Shown here: positions 47,847 to 60,416 of the stretch, one piece after another
Position numbering within the stretch: the first letter of the stretch is position 1
Layout of the letters: the number at the start of each line of letters is the position of its first letter
NCBI GenBank assembly: GCA_002205965.3
Contig: NADL03000737.1
Span: 806,001 to 870,000, forward strand
Direction: 5' to 3'
Length of the DNA stretch: 64,000 nucleotides
Origin: Kappaphycus alvarezii
Lineage: Eukaryota; Rhodophyta; Florideophyceae; Gigartinales; Solieriaceae
Program-made: the position numbers and the translations under genes
The notes under the pieces: model-generated
Told to the model about the DNA's origin: nothing
What the model saw: the letters and a program-made list of their open reading frames with translations, nothing else
The model's database searches: none

Positions 47847-48920
47847 ATGAAAATTAGAGCAAGTAGCGCGCCAAGCGCTGCCCTTACCGCGCAACCGGCA
47901 GTTGTGAAGCCAAAGCGGGGTTATTTCACGGGACGTGCACGACGGCAAACGGAGCTTAGTAATGAGGATGTCAACATTGAATTTTTGGTTTGCGGTGATG
48001 AAAATAGCGACCGAAGTGGGAGGACCTTAAAAAATCTGAAGTGATATGCAAGCGATCGGATTGAAAGAGGAATAGAATCGTACTACGAAATCGATCCGGA
48101 CACCATAGTGCTTACTATGCGAGGTGGACGCCAGGGAGGCAACTGGAACACCCGAGCGCTTACTGCCATAGAGAGTGCTCGCACTTTGGGACGTGTGTCG
48201 AGGGTGAGAATTCCGAAGTCGAAGCGCAGTAACAGCGCGTATGTGTTCAACAAGCTCAAGAACGCAGCACTGGAGTGTATATTTAAGAACTGCGGTTTCG
48301 CAATATCAGTTGGAGGCCCGGAAGAGCGTGAGGGTATCACCGACGTCAAATGTCACTATTCGCGGGACTTTGGCGAGATTTTCGTCATTTAGAATGACGG
48401 AAACTTTATGACGACAAAAATTAAGAACGCAGTGGAGATCATAGCGGATCACGATGTTGTAAAGGAACTTCGAAAATACCTCTACGACAAAAGTACTCAT
48501 CTGTTGAAGATAAGCCAAGCGATCCCCTTTCTACCCGAGCTTGGTATCGGTCTTGAGTTGCGAAAGATAGCAAAGATCGAGCGACATTCGTATAACAAGA
48601 ATAAATTTGCTTATCTTTCGATTTGCAATAGCGGCGTGTTCATCGTTCACGTTTTCCGACCTAAGCTCATATCTCATACCATTGTTACCGACGCGTGGCG
48701 CAAGCTTATCATTGATAGCACAGAGGAATTTTGGATGAGCTTAAGTAAGGTCCTTTTGCGTAAATGCGGAGGCGACGAAGCCAAGGATCTGCGTATTGGC
48801 GAAGTGCGCCAGCTAGTTCTGCAGAAGAAGCGTTCAGTAAATGGCTCCCTTCTGCTTGTTGGGTGTGATCCATTTTTCCAGTGTCAATTCCAGTCTACCG
48901 GTTTCCAGGAAGCGATGTAG
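47847..48920 (+). pseudogene. Antisense-strand ORF inside copia element C, unknown protein
   Basis: On the opposite strand to gag-pol, one + frame stays open from ATG 47847 (165 bases past the LTR) to TAG 48918, except for TGA at 48042 and TAG at 48390. There is no frameshift over about 358 codons. The middle is Arg/Lys-rich (MRGGRQGGNWNTRALTA, RVRIPKSKRSNSAYVFNKL). The C-terminal part is mixed alpha/beta (KISQAIPFLPELGIGLELRK, EEFWMSLSKVLLRKCGGDEA). I recognise no family. It ends tail-to-tail with the RNase H frame. It could be an additional element gene or captured host DNA. The two stops imply a dead copy, or readthrough. Confidence 0.5.
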
Positions 48921-48924
48921 AGAC

Positions 48925-49552
48925 CTTTCCTGCATGATCTTAGTTAATCCCTTAGCTATGTTGCACGTGCTTCATACAAAGACAATGTCCGAGATGAATT
49001 TTCTTTGAATCTTCCCCTTGCATCTGCAATGTTTAGCATCACTCTCTTCTCATATGTCCTAGATCCCTTAGAGATGACATCAAACAAGCTCTTGCTCTAA
49101 GTGAGGAGCTTTACGGGAACCTTGAAGCCAAGTAATGCTCCGAGTTCGGCAGCAAGGACTACGGACACATCAATAAGATCATTGAAGGCGATAACTTCAC
49201 CAGCCAAATCAGATATAGTCACCCTTTTGTACTTATAAGATTTGAATGAGACAGGAACAACCGACCAGGTATTGTCTACGATAATGCAAATGTCATCCAG
49301 TTGCGTAGAGAGGTCCGCATTGTTTACGAAGGACGCACGAGAGTATCCAATAACTCGTAAAGTCTTCTTTTTCAGCTTTGAGACTCTCAAAGATACGCGG
49401 CTATCAATCTCGAATGTGACAGCTCTGTTGAAGCGCTTAAAGATCTGCCTTTGTTTCTGTGAGAATAAATATTCCGTCACTTGAGAAAGCTGCGCAATCT
49501 CAAACAAACAGTCTGGGTGCGTATTTGCAAGCCATGCAAGCTTCATTTTCAT
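48925..49552 (-). pseudogene. Copia RNase H domain, element C
   Basis: Reverse strand: LAWLANTHPDCLFEIAQLSQ, then IGYSRASFVNNADLSTQLDD (GYSDASFANN-like, with the catalytic Asp changed to Arg), SYKYKRVTISDLAGEV and KLLT. It continues after a stop at 49097 in another frame with LFDVISKGSRTYEKRVML, a match to the usual copia C-terminus. Confidence 0.7.
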
Positions 49553-50000
49553 TTATTTAAGTTGGGAGATTCTGGAACTCAATTGCAAAGTCTCAAGTTT
49601 CTTCAGATACTCACGCTGATCTTGTTTTAAAGTACTGCCTTTATGCAATGCGAGAGAGAATACAGTAAAGGAGCACGGAAGCTTATGTTATTATGCTATT
49701 TCGAGCCTCCCGTTCGTCTTCTTCGAGATTTGCTTGAATTGCTTATCTCCGGCGCGGATGAGATCATCTACGTAGCCCTCCGACATACCTTTCAATACGT
49801 TCAGGGAGAACATACGGTGCCGGGTCAGGACACAGTTGATTCATACTTAGATCGTACCGGTGATGCTTTGCAAGCGTCTCGTGCAACAATTCCCCAGATT
49901 CGCAAAGCCCGTAGAGCGGCTTTAGAAGCTTTAAGCACTGCGAAGGGTCTAGCTCAAACTCTGGGACAGGCCCTTCGATGAAAATGTCCCGTCTTAATGA

Positions 50001-50333
50001 TTATGCGGCTTGAAGATATGCTTGACGAAAATCAGAATTCCAGATATCGAAATTGAAGATTGACGCTAATGCGAGTAGAAGCCATACCGACTGAGGCTGA
50101 AGCGCCGATTTCGAGTGAACCATCGAGTTTTTGAACTTTTCACGGTGCCCTGCGATTACGTATCCAGCTTTATAATTGATTTTTCCATCTGCGGTTGACT
50201 TGATAGCAAGAACGAAGCGATTGGGTAGTTTTTTGCGATTTGGGGGAAGCTCCTCCTTGATAATCACTTTAAATGTGCCTCTTTCAAGTCTATTTCTTAT
50301 GTCGGCCCTCCTTGCTGCATTCGTCTCAGTCAT
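50001..50333 (-). pseudogene. Copia reverse transcriptase N-part, element C
   Basis: Reverse strand, 110 codons open: RLERGTFKVI, PNRFVLAIKSTADGKINYKA, GYVIAGHREKFK and WNSDFRQAYLQA. This follows the copia RT consensus (first catalytic Asp in SDFRQAYLQ). The YVDD box region is lost or out of frame toward 49600. Confidence 0.75.
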
Positions 50334-50938
50334 ATACGCCCTGGGATCACCTGATTGATTATCTCTGTTAGAAAAACCTTTGTCTCCGTGTCTTTATCGG
50401 CTAATTTGGTCAATTGGGTGCCAAATTCGTGGAATTATTCCCCAATCTCCATCATGGGGTGAACCAGGTTTTCCGATGTTGCTTACACCCTATCACCAGT
50501 AAAATAATGTTTGACTTTCAAAACGTTAAACGGTCGAGCTGTTACTATCTTTGCGTCTTGAACTAAAACAAGCTCCTTGATTTACCATTTTCCACAGTAG
50601 TGAATGGTCCAAGCCATTCACCAATACGGTGGTTGATAATTTTCTCCCTCCAGACGAGCACTTTTTCACCAGGCTGGTAGAATTTACTAGCGGCAGCGCT
50701 GTAAGGCGCAACGAATCTTCATCTCCTCCATTATCTTTTCCATCCCCTTGCGCGCCTACTGATCGATAGAAGCCCTTTCTTCTAATGCTGGTCTTTGTGA
50801 TGGGGTTTCAGATCGTGTTAGCAAGCATGGAAACTCACCAAACAAAAGAACAGATAGAAAACTTCCTTCAGGCCCTAAAGTACCGTTCATGGCCTCAACA
50901 GAGGCAGTCAACTCTGCTTCAGACGGTATTTGAGGGTG

Positions 50939-51550
50939 CTAGGAATTTATATTGCGATAACCCTGTCGGAGGAGTTGATTATATCGCTCTCCTAGGCCAA
51001 GGCTGTTTTGGGTTTCGATTCCGGTGTCCTTTACGTCAACGTTCGACATGGATCCAAGTTTGACGAATGGGTCACCGAAATAAGGGCCTTGATCAACCAG
51101 CATGCGATTCGGTAGGCCCGTGTATATCATTGCCCAGCATTCTCAGATGGTTGACCAGAGAGACTTAGTCGAAACTTCTGGGACAAACTTGAGGGCACTG
51201 AAACGATTGCCTTCATCTACAATTTGAAGGACTGGCTTGCAATCAATCGTGACTATGTCAAGCACAATTTTCTCATTAAACCGTACATTATTTGCACCAA
51301 AAGAGACTCTGAAGCGCGTTGGTGCAGTATGGATCCTTTGACATGAGTCAAAGTCTTTCGCTAGGTCTTGAAGTGTCTCCAGAGTTTTTGGAGAGGTCTA
51401 TCCTAGTTGAAATTTCTTCAGAAGGTTGAAGAGCTTCTTCACAGAGAGATTGGAGAATTTTATATATAGTTTTTCCAACTGAGATCATTTAAAAAATCAC
51501 CGCTGTGGACAATTCCATCTCCACATAGATGTGACCACTTTTTGATCGGA
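50939..51550 (-). pseudogene. Copia integrase, element C
   Basis: Reverse strand. 51130-50939 reads IYTGLPNRMLVDQGPYFGDPF (second core Asp in VDQG), then GIETQNSLGLGERYNQLLR with the catalytic-type Glu in GER. More N-terminal integrase material is visible up to about 51550 in broken frames. Confidence 0.65.
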
Positions 51551-51896
51551 CCAGAGGCACATTCCACTCGTCGAAGTAGTACTATGAGCCATTATCTTGC
51601 GCAAAACCTCGCTTCTTGAGCCTATCAGCTACTTTATCAGCCATGAGTGACTTACGGTATAGCACGTCCAAGACCAAGGGTGCGGAAATATCCGCTTCGA
51701 CAACGTCCATCTCAGTCAAGTTCGATGGTTTCCCAGGTGGTGTTGGGAAAGATAGGGAAGCCTTCCCGAGTGAGATATAAAATGGATCAGCAAAATGACA
51801 GCAGCTCGGTGACCTCTCAAGCTGAGGTATTCGCCGTCCAAAAGCGGCGAAAACAAATTTCAGCTACTTGAAACCAATGCAAGATTTAGGGGCATG

Positions 51897-52271
51897 TTGC
51901 ATAATTCGCAGCGCCATGGTATTGTTGCGAGATCTGTCAGCGCAGATGCGTCACAATTTAATTTCGCAAATGCGCCTGAATTTATTACATCAGAAGTAAT
52001 ATCTCAATTCAGTACTGTTAGCTCAGTATTAGGCAGTAGCGATTGAAGTATCAATCACTCTGTCACACTCTTTCGGCTGTCAGCCGAAAAGCTGTCAGCC
52101 GAAAAGAAGACGGGCGCATATAAAAGCCTTCCGGTACCGGGAAGGCAACTTGGAGACGAGCAGTCAAGCCGCGCGTGTGAACCCACTCTGTCCCTGTCTT
52201 CTCCTTTCTTTTCCCGTGCTCTCCTCACCTACGCCTTGATCATTCCAGCTCTCAGTCTGTTAGTACCTAGC
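51897..52271 (+). repeat. LTR-like insert (solo LTR candidate)
   Basis: Begins TGTTGCATAA after a GGGGCA stretch. It contains a TATA box CATATAAAAG (52118-52126), a near-palindrome GCCTTCCGGTACC... at 52126-52146, then a pyrimidine-rich R/U5-like tail. It lies between the gag and integrase parts of element C and so interrupts it. Ends and target duplication were not resolved. Confidence 0.4.
52076..52105. repeat. 15-bp tandem duplication
   Basis: GCTGTCAGCCGAAAA occurs twice in tandem (52076-52090, 52091-52105), just upstream of the TATA box in the LTR-like insert. Confidence 0.9.
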
Positions 52272-52950
52272 ACTTCTGTGCGATGTTTGGCAATAGGGCA
52301 CCGATATCCACGCAGAAAACTGGTCGTCCATTTCGATTAGTTCGCGATCGTTTCTTTTCCTTTGAGAGCTCTGAAATGAAAATAGGAGTAAAGTTGATAT
52401 CAAAAACCCTTCTACGCCTAGGATGAGCGGTTCTACGGGGCATATACCATTTACAAGGGCGACAATACTGAAGCTTTTTTGATCGTCGCCCAAGGCAAAA
52501 TTCAGGGGACGTTTATAAGTGGTTGGCGAGCCATTCTTTGTTGGGTTTCACAATGAAATGAGTTCCTGTGGCATTCTCTGTATCCAGAAGAACATCAAAG
52601 ATAGCCAGTTCGTCCTCTATTCTGTTGAAGTACACAGAATTCTCGGGACGATGACCTTTGCTATCGTAGTTGGTGGGAGCTGTATCGCGCTCCAGCTCTC
52701 CCTCTATTCCGAAGACCAGGTGAGACAGGATGTGAACGGCGGCATCTCCATTCTTAAATCGATCACACACATAGCCACGGGTACTTCCTGGCTCACAACG
52801 ATGTCTAAAACGCCACTTCTCCTTGCAATGGTGTCATAGACCCTTGCGACGGCTCTTTGCGAAGGATCCAGCTGGAGGAGGAGGACGAGATTATGGCGAA
52901 GGGTGAGTACGCTTCCCATGATTTTGGACAAATTTGGGCTTTGCGTCGTA

Positions 52951-54269
52951 CTATTGATATTTAGTACTGCTCTTAGTAAGTTTTGATCCAGCTGAAGGTG
53001 CAGAGACCATCATAATTCCGTTCTCGAGCTGTAGGTACTCACAAAGTGCAACCACGAAGCCATTGAACGAGTATTTTGCGATAATTATGTTATTAATCGA
53101 AGTCACAGACCACGAGAAACACATGACGGCTTTGCGAAGATAGTTGATCTTATCCGCGTCCGAGCGGAACTGCGGTTGGCATTGGGGCGTCAAACGCTCG
53201 ATCAGATCAACGATCTGCGTCAGTCCTTCATAAGGGCTATATATCTGATGTTCCGACATGTGCTTATCCAATCGAAGTATCTCAAGCATCCCTTGGATTT
53301 GCAACGAACGATAATCGCTGTTGTACTCGCTGGCCATCATCTTCGCCATTTCTTCGAAGCTCATGTCATCTGGAGCATTGTTGAAGAAGAATGTGCGAGC
53401 AGAACCGGAGAACATATTGATGAAGAAATACGCTTTCTGTATGGCGCACAGGCGATGCTGGCGAATGCAGGCGGTGTAGTAACGGAGCGTCAAATCAATA
53501 GGCTGGGATAAATTGCCGGTAAAATTTCTGTCCTTGAAGTACTGAGAGATGTTGGTGGCCTTTCGGGAGTCATCAAATTCATCAGTTTGTATGTTAAAGG
53601 GAGAAGCAGAAGGTAGTGTACGAATCTCTGCACGAGTTGCGGCAGATCTGGGACCATCTTTGTTTCTGTTAATTTATTTTGCACCAGATTCAAGCCTCCC
53701 AATGTTCTCTCTCTCGACTATAGGATTATTATCGGAGGTTCTACCCTGCTCAGTTCGAGGAACGCTACGTGACGGGAGAAACGAACGGCGATGAAGAAAA
53801 TCCGGATATCCCCGGATTGATTTGAAACATTGGATGGAAGCGGGGATGTTTTGGAGATCGCAAGCAAGAAAATCTGCAAACTAGAAATGAATTTTGACGT
53901 TCTTGTTCGCTCGGTCCTCATTACCGGGAGCCAAGAGCTCGTAGATCTGATTTTGAAGCCTCACACAACATTGCAAGTCCGACATTGTAATACGACACGA
54001 GGGAGAAGAGAGGAGCCCGAAAGTAAGAATCCATGTATGTCAATTAGAGAAGGAAGCAAACTTTTCATCATCTCTTCGACTTCTTCTGAATCAGTCATAG
54101 CTGCTGAAGACGTTGCAGCATCAGTAATTGCATACGTTTCTATGATGGCGATCGCCACCGATACGAGGTCTTTCTGCAATCCATTGGGTATTTTCGCGTG
54201 TTCCACGGGCTTTTTGGGGCGCTCAAAACGTGCGGCTAGTTGTCCGCGCGTTTTAGTACCAGAGCTCAT
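52951..54269 (-). pseudogene. Gag of copia element C
   Basis: Reverse strand. It starts MSSGTKTRGQLAARFERP at 54269 and passes through broken frames to a 180-codon open part (53493-52951) with AYFFINMFSGSARTFFFNN, MASEYNSDYRSLQIQGMLE and LIERLTPQCQPQFRSDADK, typical of a copia capsid. Downstream, 52770-52513 may be the protease-proximal part. Confidence 0.6.
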
Positions 54270-54314
54270 TCTTGATTGAGAACAAGAAGCCTACGAAAAG
54301 GTTCAAATCTGGAT

Positions 54315-54732
54315 TGTCGTTGACTCCTCGTTGTAGACCCACGAGTATTACACGAGAGCACAATCTGTTGCGGGGCGAAATACTCTTCCATGGCGCATAG
54401 CTTGCCGTGTAGCAAAGAAAGGCTGGGCAGAGCACCTCAGCGAACGAAGAAGACCAAAGGGTTGGTTTACGTCCTACTTCTATGCTTGCTCCCTTTCCAT
54501 CCCCTACGACGCCTGACAGTAATTGTCCTAATGTGTGGACGGATGAGTGTGGGCATCGAATGCTCGGTCTAACACTCAGTCCGATCCTAAAAATTGATTA
54601 AAATGGGCCATTATAAATGGGCCAAAGTTAGGCCAAAAATAGCCAAAAAAGGACAAATTAAGCCTAGAAAATATCGCAACGCCGACACACCGAATACACA
54701 GTATCAATATCACAGAACATGAACCGATCGAC
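54315..54732 (-). repeat. 5' LTR of copia element C, with insertion
   Basis: Partner of 47427-47682, but interrupted by about 160 extra bases (54523-54684). Gag begins 46 bases inside its inner edge on the minus strand, as expected for a 5' LTR. Confidence 0.75.
54523..54684. repeat. Insertion inside the LTR
   Basis: Absent from the sister LTR. AT-rich, with repeated GGGCCA / AGGCCAAAAAT-like words. Possibly a small non-autonomous element; no clear terminal inverted repeat was seen. Confidence 0.5.
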
Positions 54733-55974
54733 AGACTTCGTTCGACTTAAGGTGGGTTTAAGAAGCTAGGAGAAAAGTATAAGTGGACTTAAAATGAGAG
54801 AAAAGCCTACGTGAGAATGAGCAGCAACTTGCGTGTTCTCAACCGGTGTCTTCATTTATTCTTTTCAAGTTCTCGGAATTGAACTCAACAGTCCAGAGAT
54901 CTCAGTTCAACTCCGAAGCTCTCAGTTATATAAAGAAGAGAGTCAAGACGAAGCCAGGTTTCACTCGGAACCTTTTTTCGGTAAAATATAACTTTGATAA
55001 TTTGGCGTTCGTGGCTGGAATGCAAACGAGGCCAATACTGAATCAGAAGCGGCCATCGCTCTTGCTTCTGCGTTGGGATTTGGTGCCCCGGATGAAGTGG
55101 CTTTCACTGAGCCTTTAGCGTCGTGGTTATATCCCCTCCTGGACTAAAAGTCCCTAATACCTTTTCTGTTGACACCAAGGTTGGTTTTGGTGCCCTGGGT
55201 AAGTAGACCCCCTTGTTAGACCCAACCCCTTTGTTTGTGGAATTAGATCTTGTTATGGCGCTGCATCGCCTCGCCTTCTCCGAATAAGCTTTTCGCCTCA
55301 CTATGGGCCTAGCCACATCCGCCTTGAAGTTGATTCATTTTTTCTTGGTTGAATTTAACCCCTTTTGAATTTTCCTGCAATTCTATATTGGGTTCAAGAC
55401 CCAAAACTTGGGTTCATGACCCCTGGGTTGAGTTTGGAGCCCCGAATATAGTGGCTCTTTTTTCTGAACGCCCGAAGTGAATAAAGAAGACAGAGATTTC
55501 TCCCGTTGGTTGGCTTCGAATTCCTTGGTAGTGATGAGAGTCGGACTATCTGCAGCACTACGGTAATTCGAGCCGCGTAAAGTAGCTCTTCCCGCAGCTC
55601 TCTGGACTGGAGGCCTCATCAGCGGCATAATAGGGTATTAAACCGCTACTGCAATCTCAGGGCCTCCAACATGCTCAACTGAAATTGCGGTCTCCTTGAC
55701 GGTCCTTCCGATCTCTGTAAAAGGTTGCAAAGTGCGAGCGTTTCCATAATTACTGCCAATCTCAAATCACGGCCCGTGCACTGGAGTTGCGACTCCACTA
55801 ATGTGCCGATTAAGTCAATTAATGGGCACTGATTAGCTCCTGATAAAACTTCGTGGGTATAAATTGCCGATTTGGATGTAATGCCCCGCTGTGCTGTTGT
55901 TTGACCTTCCCTCTGCTGTATGAGGAGGAATCCTAAAATGAATACGGCCTTTGCGGTGACTCATCGACCATCTA
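54733..55974. other. Spacer between element C and gypsy element
   Basis: No domain recognised. A minus frame at 55628-55383 is open but unassigned. It probably belongs to the 3' part of the gypsy element. Confidence 0.4.
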
Positions 55975-56278
55975 TTAGCTTGGATCCTTTTGCGCTAGTA
56001 AAAGCTGTGCGTGTTGCGGAAGTTGGTAGTACATTACTATCTCTCGCAACTTGGCTTGACTCTTGCGGGTGCGCGCCCTGCTCCAAACTGTTTTGCTCCT
56101 TACAACTTTTTCTAAAGTGGCTATATTACCTTTTAGATTCTGAACTTCGTGTTCATTCTGACTTGTCACATTTTGGTCACGAAGTTTTAGAGTACCCTCC
56201 CCAACTCCTGACAAAGTTTCAGAGGCTGTAGTGCCATATTTTGGGTGTGCGATGCCTGTAAGCTCGTCAAGGCTTCCC

Positions 56279-56707
56279 TCACTTAAGGCCTATGAAATGC
56301 GCGATTTTGGGAACCATTTGCGAGTAATGGCTTACTGCTTGGTCCATAGTATGGCCTCTTTCTGTGTTTTCAGTAACCCCTTTTTTGGGTGTAACACCCT
56401 GCGTGGTATCTAGTATCGGTAGACCTTCTTTGCTTTGCGGCACATCGGCTGTTGTGACAGCATCCACGGGTTTCAACCCCGTAGTCATTCTGGGATCTGG
56501 TTTCTGACCGGGAGGCGAAGCGATCGGTGTCATTCGATTCGATTTTTCTTCCTCATCTGCATCTATGCCTGTAATAGATACATTACCCAGGATTGATCTA
56601 GGTTTAACATACCGTTCACGATGAATTCTAAGGTCCATTCTCTCTTGACGTTGACGTTGCGCCTTAATGCGCACACTCCTTCGCGGCTTCTGTATGGTTT
56701 TTCCCAA
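56279..56707 (-). pseudogene. Gypsy 3' tail ORF
   Basis: 142 open codons, reverse strand, with a basic start (KPRRSVRIKAQRQRQERMD) and a Thr/Pro/Lys-rich remainder. A further coiled-coil-like frame lies at 56214-55975. No chromodomain seen. Probably the C-terminal part of pol or an extra element ORF. Confidence 0.35.
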
Positions 56708-57114
56708 TCATCTTCGAGACCTTCGACTTCGATGTCACTTTTTCACACACTGGACTGATCGTACTCATCGGTCACCCCCCTCCCTAAGATTGGGGTGCGT
56801 CCTCATAAAAATATTTGACTCTTCGTTAGTCATGGGTACTCTTGACCTTTAGGTGGCATCTAGTGCTGTGTCACAGGGATCCAATCCTCTATTGGACTGT
56901 AGTCAATCTTGAGTTACCTTTGGAGCTACATCCCTCACTTTGGTATCGTTAGCAATTCGCTGATCTGATCTTGGCATATGGAGTCCCATGTCGGAGGACA
57001 CCAGAGGTTTAACCCTTTTTTGGTTGTCACTCTATGACACGTTAGTGGATGGCGATGGTACTGGCCTTGGTACTCACACTACGCGGTCACGTGAGACACG
57101 TTCTTTATTATTTC

Positions 57115-58000
57115 AGATGTCGGCCACAACGGTCTTATCGTTAACATCAATGACCCTGTAAGGTCCATTGACAACAGTTACCAACTTATGTCTGGGAGTA
57201 TTGTTACTCCAATATTCCTTTCTAGGGAATAATGAGAACCTCTCTCAAATGAACCTTGCTTTGGTCTAAAGATTGGATCAAATTTATTCTTTGTAACGCT
57301 TTCGGCTTTTAGCCAGCTCATTGGATGTATTAGACACCATTTAACTTAACCAAGTCTGCCACTCGAGGGCATACTGTCCTCGGTCACCCACTTCCTAGAC
57401 CTCAGGCTCTCCGTATAATGCGAGCGCCAGGGGAGTTCTCTGCTGATAACAAGCTCAAATGGTTCAACATTTGTTGAGCAATGCGGTTGCGTATTATACG
57501 CCCAGGTAAGGGTAAAGGTGAACAGGTCCAATTCGCGCGGGTGATCGGCAATGTAGTGGCATAACGCTGCCAAAATGGCTCTTTTAAACCTCTCCACTTG
57601 TCCGTAGCACTGTGTACTAAAGATGTAGGTGAAGAAGCTCTCTACACCAATCAACTTTCAGACGCTTGGAAAAGCTTAGCGGTAAACTGTGGGCCATTAT
57701 CCAACAACAGCTATTTCGGTGGTCCGTACACAGAGACCCAACGGAGTGCAAAAGCCTTTGCGGTATTAATAGCCGAAACCTTCTTCATTGGTAGGGTCCT
57801 TACCAGTGTCGAGTAGCGGTGTACCATGGCCAAGAGATATCTACCACCACGTTGTGAGCGTATCACCTCACCTAAGATTTAGGTATCACTGGAGGCAAAT
57901 TCCAGTGGCTCCTTGGCCGGAAAAGGCTCCATAGCTGTTGAAGAACGACGTGGCTTAACTCTTTTGTGTATGCATTTAGAACAATTCTTTGCTATAGCGT
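57115..58000 (-). pseudogene. Gypsy integrase with GPY module
   Basis: Reverse strand: CSKCIHKRVKPRR (zinc finger end), LLLDNGPQFTAKLF (second Asp), QCYGQVERFKRAILAALCHY (catalytic Glu) and AYNTQPHCSTNVEPFELV. After 57346, PRHKLVTVVNGPYRVIDV (about 57205-57130) is a GPY/F module found after many gypsy integrases. Confidence 0.7.
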
Positions 58001-58398
58001 AGCAATCAACGGCCGTGACAATCCAATAGAAGTATTGGCGAGGGGAGCTGTAAAACCTTCTGCCCCTGGATTTCCTGCCAATGGTGAGTAATGACTCAAG
58101 TGAAGCACTCGAGGTTGCAATATTACCCGAATAAAAATTTGATGATTCGATTCTACCGGTCCGACCAAGAGTCCATGGGAGTTAACAAAAAACGGCAAAC
58201 TTCCCCGCGGTTAAGTCAGCAGCGGATCTCGTGACCAAACGTATCTCTGATCTGATTGAAGAGAATTTCCTCCACCTTAATGCGTCGAAGCTTAACGGGA
58301 GTTGGTAAATCTGCTGCTGCAACGAGTTGGTCGTATTCTTCGAACTCAAGGGACAAAATCCCATCATGACCAAGGGTTGAAAATGACGTTTCCTTATC

Positions 58399-59823
58399 TT
58401 AGTTCTCTCTACGTGAGTCGATTAATACTCTCTTGTGGTTACATTCGGAATAAGAATAGTCGTTGACGAATTTCAACTCACAGGGTGACTCGCGTCGAAA
58501 ATAATGAACATGTTTGGTCCCTTTGTGAGCTTTAAGCTCCTGATGAGTTTCAAACTCAAGGTTGCAAAAAGCATCGACTTCTGCTGCGTAACACATTATC
58601 TCAAAATCCTGTTGGAATTTTGTTTCCTTCACGGTAAACAACCTGGATAGTGCATCCGCTTGGCATTTCTCAATTTCTTTCTTGTATGTGACAACAAAGT
58701 CGAACTCTGCCAGACGGATCGTTGATCTCTATAAGCCATCTAAGGTCATTGCGGTCTTTTTTTACCTATAATTGTTCCATTCAAAGGTACTTTCGAAGAA
58801 CAGTAAGGCCGCATGCAATAGCAAAGAACTCTTTCTCGTAAACGTAATAGTGTTTCTGGGACTCCAAGAGCGATCTTCTCATGCAATCAAGCGATTTCCG
58901 AGTACTATCTGCGTAAGTCTGCAACAAGGTACATCCAACATGATAATCACCTATTCCTTGCGGGGCAACTTGCTCAATAGGGAAGCGATGTTCGAGTAAC
59001 TCGGTAAGAACCTGCGATACACATTGCACAAGCCTACGAAAGACCGAAGTTCCTTTTGGTCACATGGCTGCTTCGCCAATCTTAGAGCTGCGGTGAAAGC
59101 CTTACCAATTTCCAACTTTCATGGTCTAATAATGTGGGCCAAATAGTTGACAGTATCGCGGAATATATTAAACTTCTTAAGATTACGATTGAATCCTTTG
59201 TTGTGCAATATCGTGAGGATTTCCTCAACACGACGATATTGGGTCTCGATATCTTGAGAGTAGATGATAATATCGTTAAGATAAAATAGGCATGATTACC
59301 TTTTGACCCTCTCTAGCAAGATATCCAGTGCTCGTTGAAAGTTCTCTGTGATATTTGTAAGCCCAAATGGCGTTCACTTAAAGCGATATAAGCCAGCATG
59401 GCAAGTGAAATCCGCCTTGTCGAGATCTTATTTCGCAAGGGGCACCTACCAATAATCACAGTTGCACTAAAATTTGGTAAAGGTGTCTGCATAACCATGT
59501 GAGTCTATGCACTCTTTCATCTTTGGAATCGGGTAATTTCCGCGAACCTTCATTTCTTTGAGGCGGCAATATTCGATACGAAACCTAAACTCTCTGTCCT
59601 TCTTTGGGGCTAACACAAACGGTGAAGTCCAGGGAGAATATTTTGGTCCAATAACACCATTTCTGCGCATGCGCTCTGCTTCGGATCGAACCACCTCGCG
59701 TTGCTTTGGGCCAGTACGATAGAGGGGACAAAGAAACTGTGATATTCCTATTACAAGGTCAATAGGGTGTTCCTTGGTGTTTATTTCACCAATTTTTCCA
59801 TTACGAGTAGCATGGAACTTCAT
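58399..59823 (-). pseudogene. Gypsy reverse transcriptase and RNase H
   Basis: Reverse strand: GVIGPKYSPWTSPFVLAPKKDREFRF and YPIPKMKECIDSHGYA in one 118-codon frame. After frame breaks come FYLNDIIIYSQD (YLDD-like with Asn) and FVGLCNVYRRFLPSYS. RNase H-type pieces include CADALSRLF, and the linker to integrase lies at 58641-58399. Confidence 0.75.
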
Positions 59824-60416
59824 TAGGAGTTCCCTGACTCGTGGTCGCTGGGCCTCTGGGTGATGATCAACATTGCTGTCCTCCCCATCCGCCGCTTTAG
59901 CCTTACTTTAATTCAATTTCTCCTTCAACTTGTACTCTTGGACATTCTCGTCCGTTAGTAGGACTGGTTCTAGCTGTACCTCACTGTTTTTTAGTCCTAA
60001 CGCATCCTTGAGGGGTAGATGACTGGGGAACGTCGCGGTGGTATTTGGTAGTACCAAACCAACTATCTAACCATTCATTAGCCTTTGAGGCTTCGGACTG
60101 AAATAGTTCACGAGGATCTCAAACTTTTCGTCTTCGATCACTTGGACTATCCCATTTGTGGCTAACATTCCTCACTTCTTATACAATAGTTGTCCTGGTT
60201 GTACAAATATGGCACCTTTACGCTTCGTGGTTACTATTAATATCTTCTGAGACATCGCTGGGATCTCATCGGCCATATCAAAGCGAATCTTCTGAGTAAT
60301 ACGGCTCTTCTGATCTTCATACTCAGGTTCCAGCGGTAATGGGACCGCGTTTGGCGGTCTCGCCAAAGGTCTCCGTATGACCATCACATAGTAACCGTCA
60401 TCCAGTTCAACGGCTC

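Larger units (their letters stand above)
47427..54732 (-). mobile_element. Copia-type LTR retrotransposon C, minus strand, about 7.3 kb
   Basis: Direct repeats at 47427-47682 and 54315-54732 enclose, reading on the minus strand, gag (54269-52951), protease region, integrase (51550-50939), reverse transcriptase (50333-50001) and RNase H (49552-48925): copia order. A long + strand frame sits between RNase H and the left LTR. The body also holds an LTR-like insert at about 51897-52271. Confidence 0.75.

Noticed and set aside
54295-54315. GGTTCAAATC resembling a tRNA T-arm
   Set aside because: No D-arm, anticodon stem or acceptor pairing around it.
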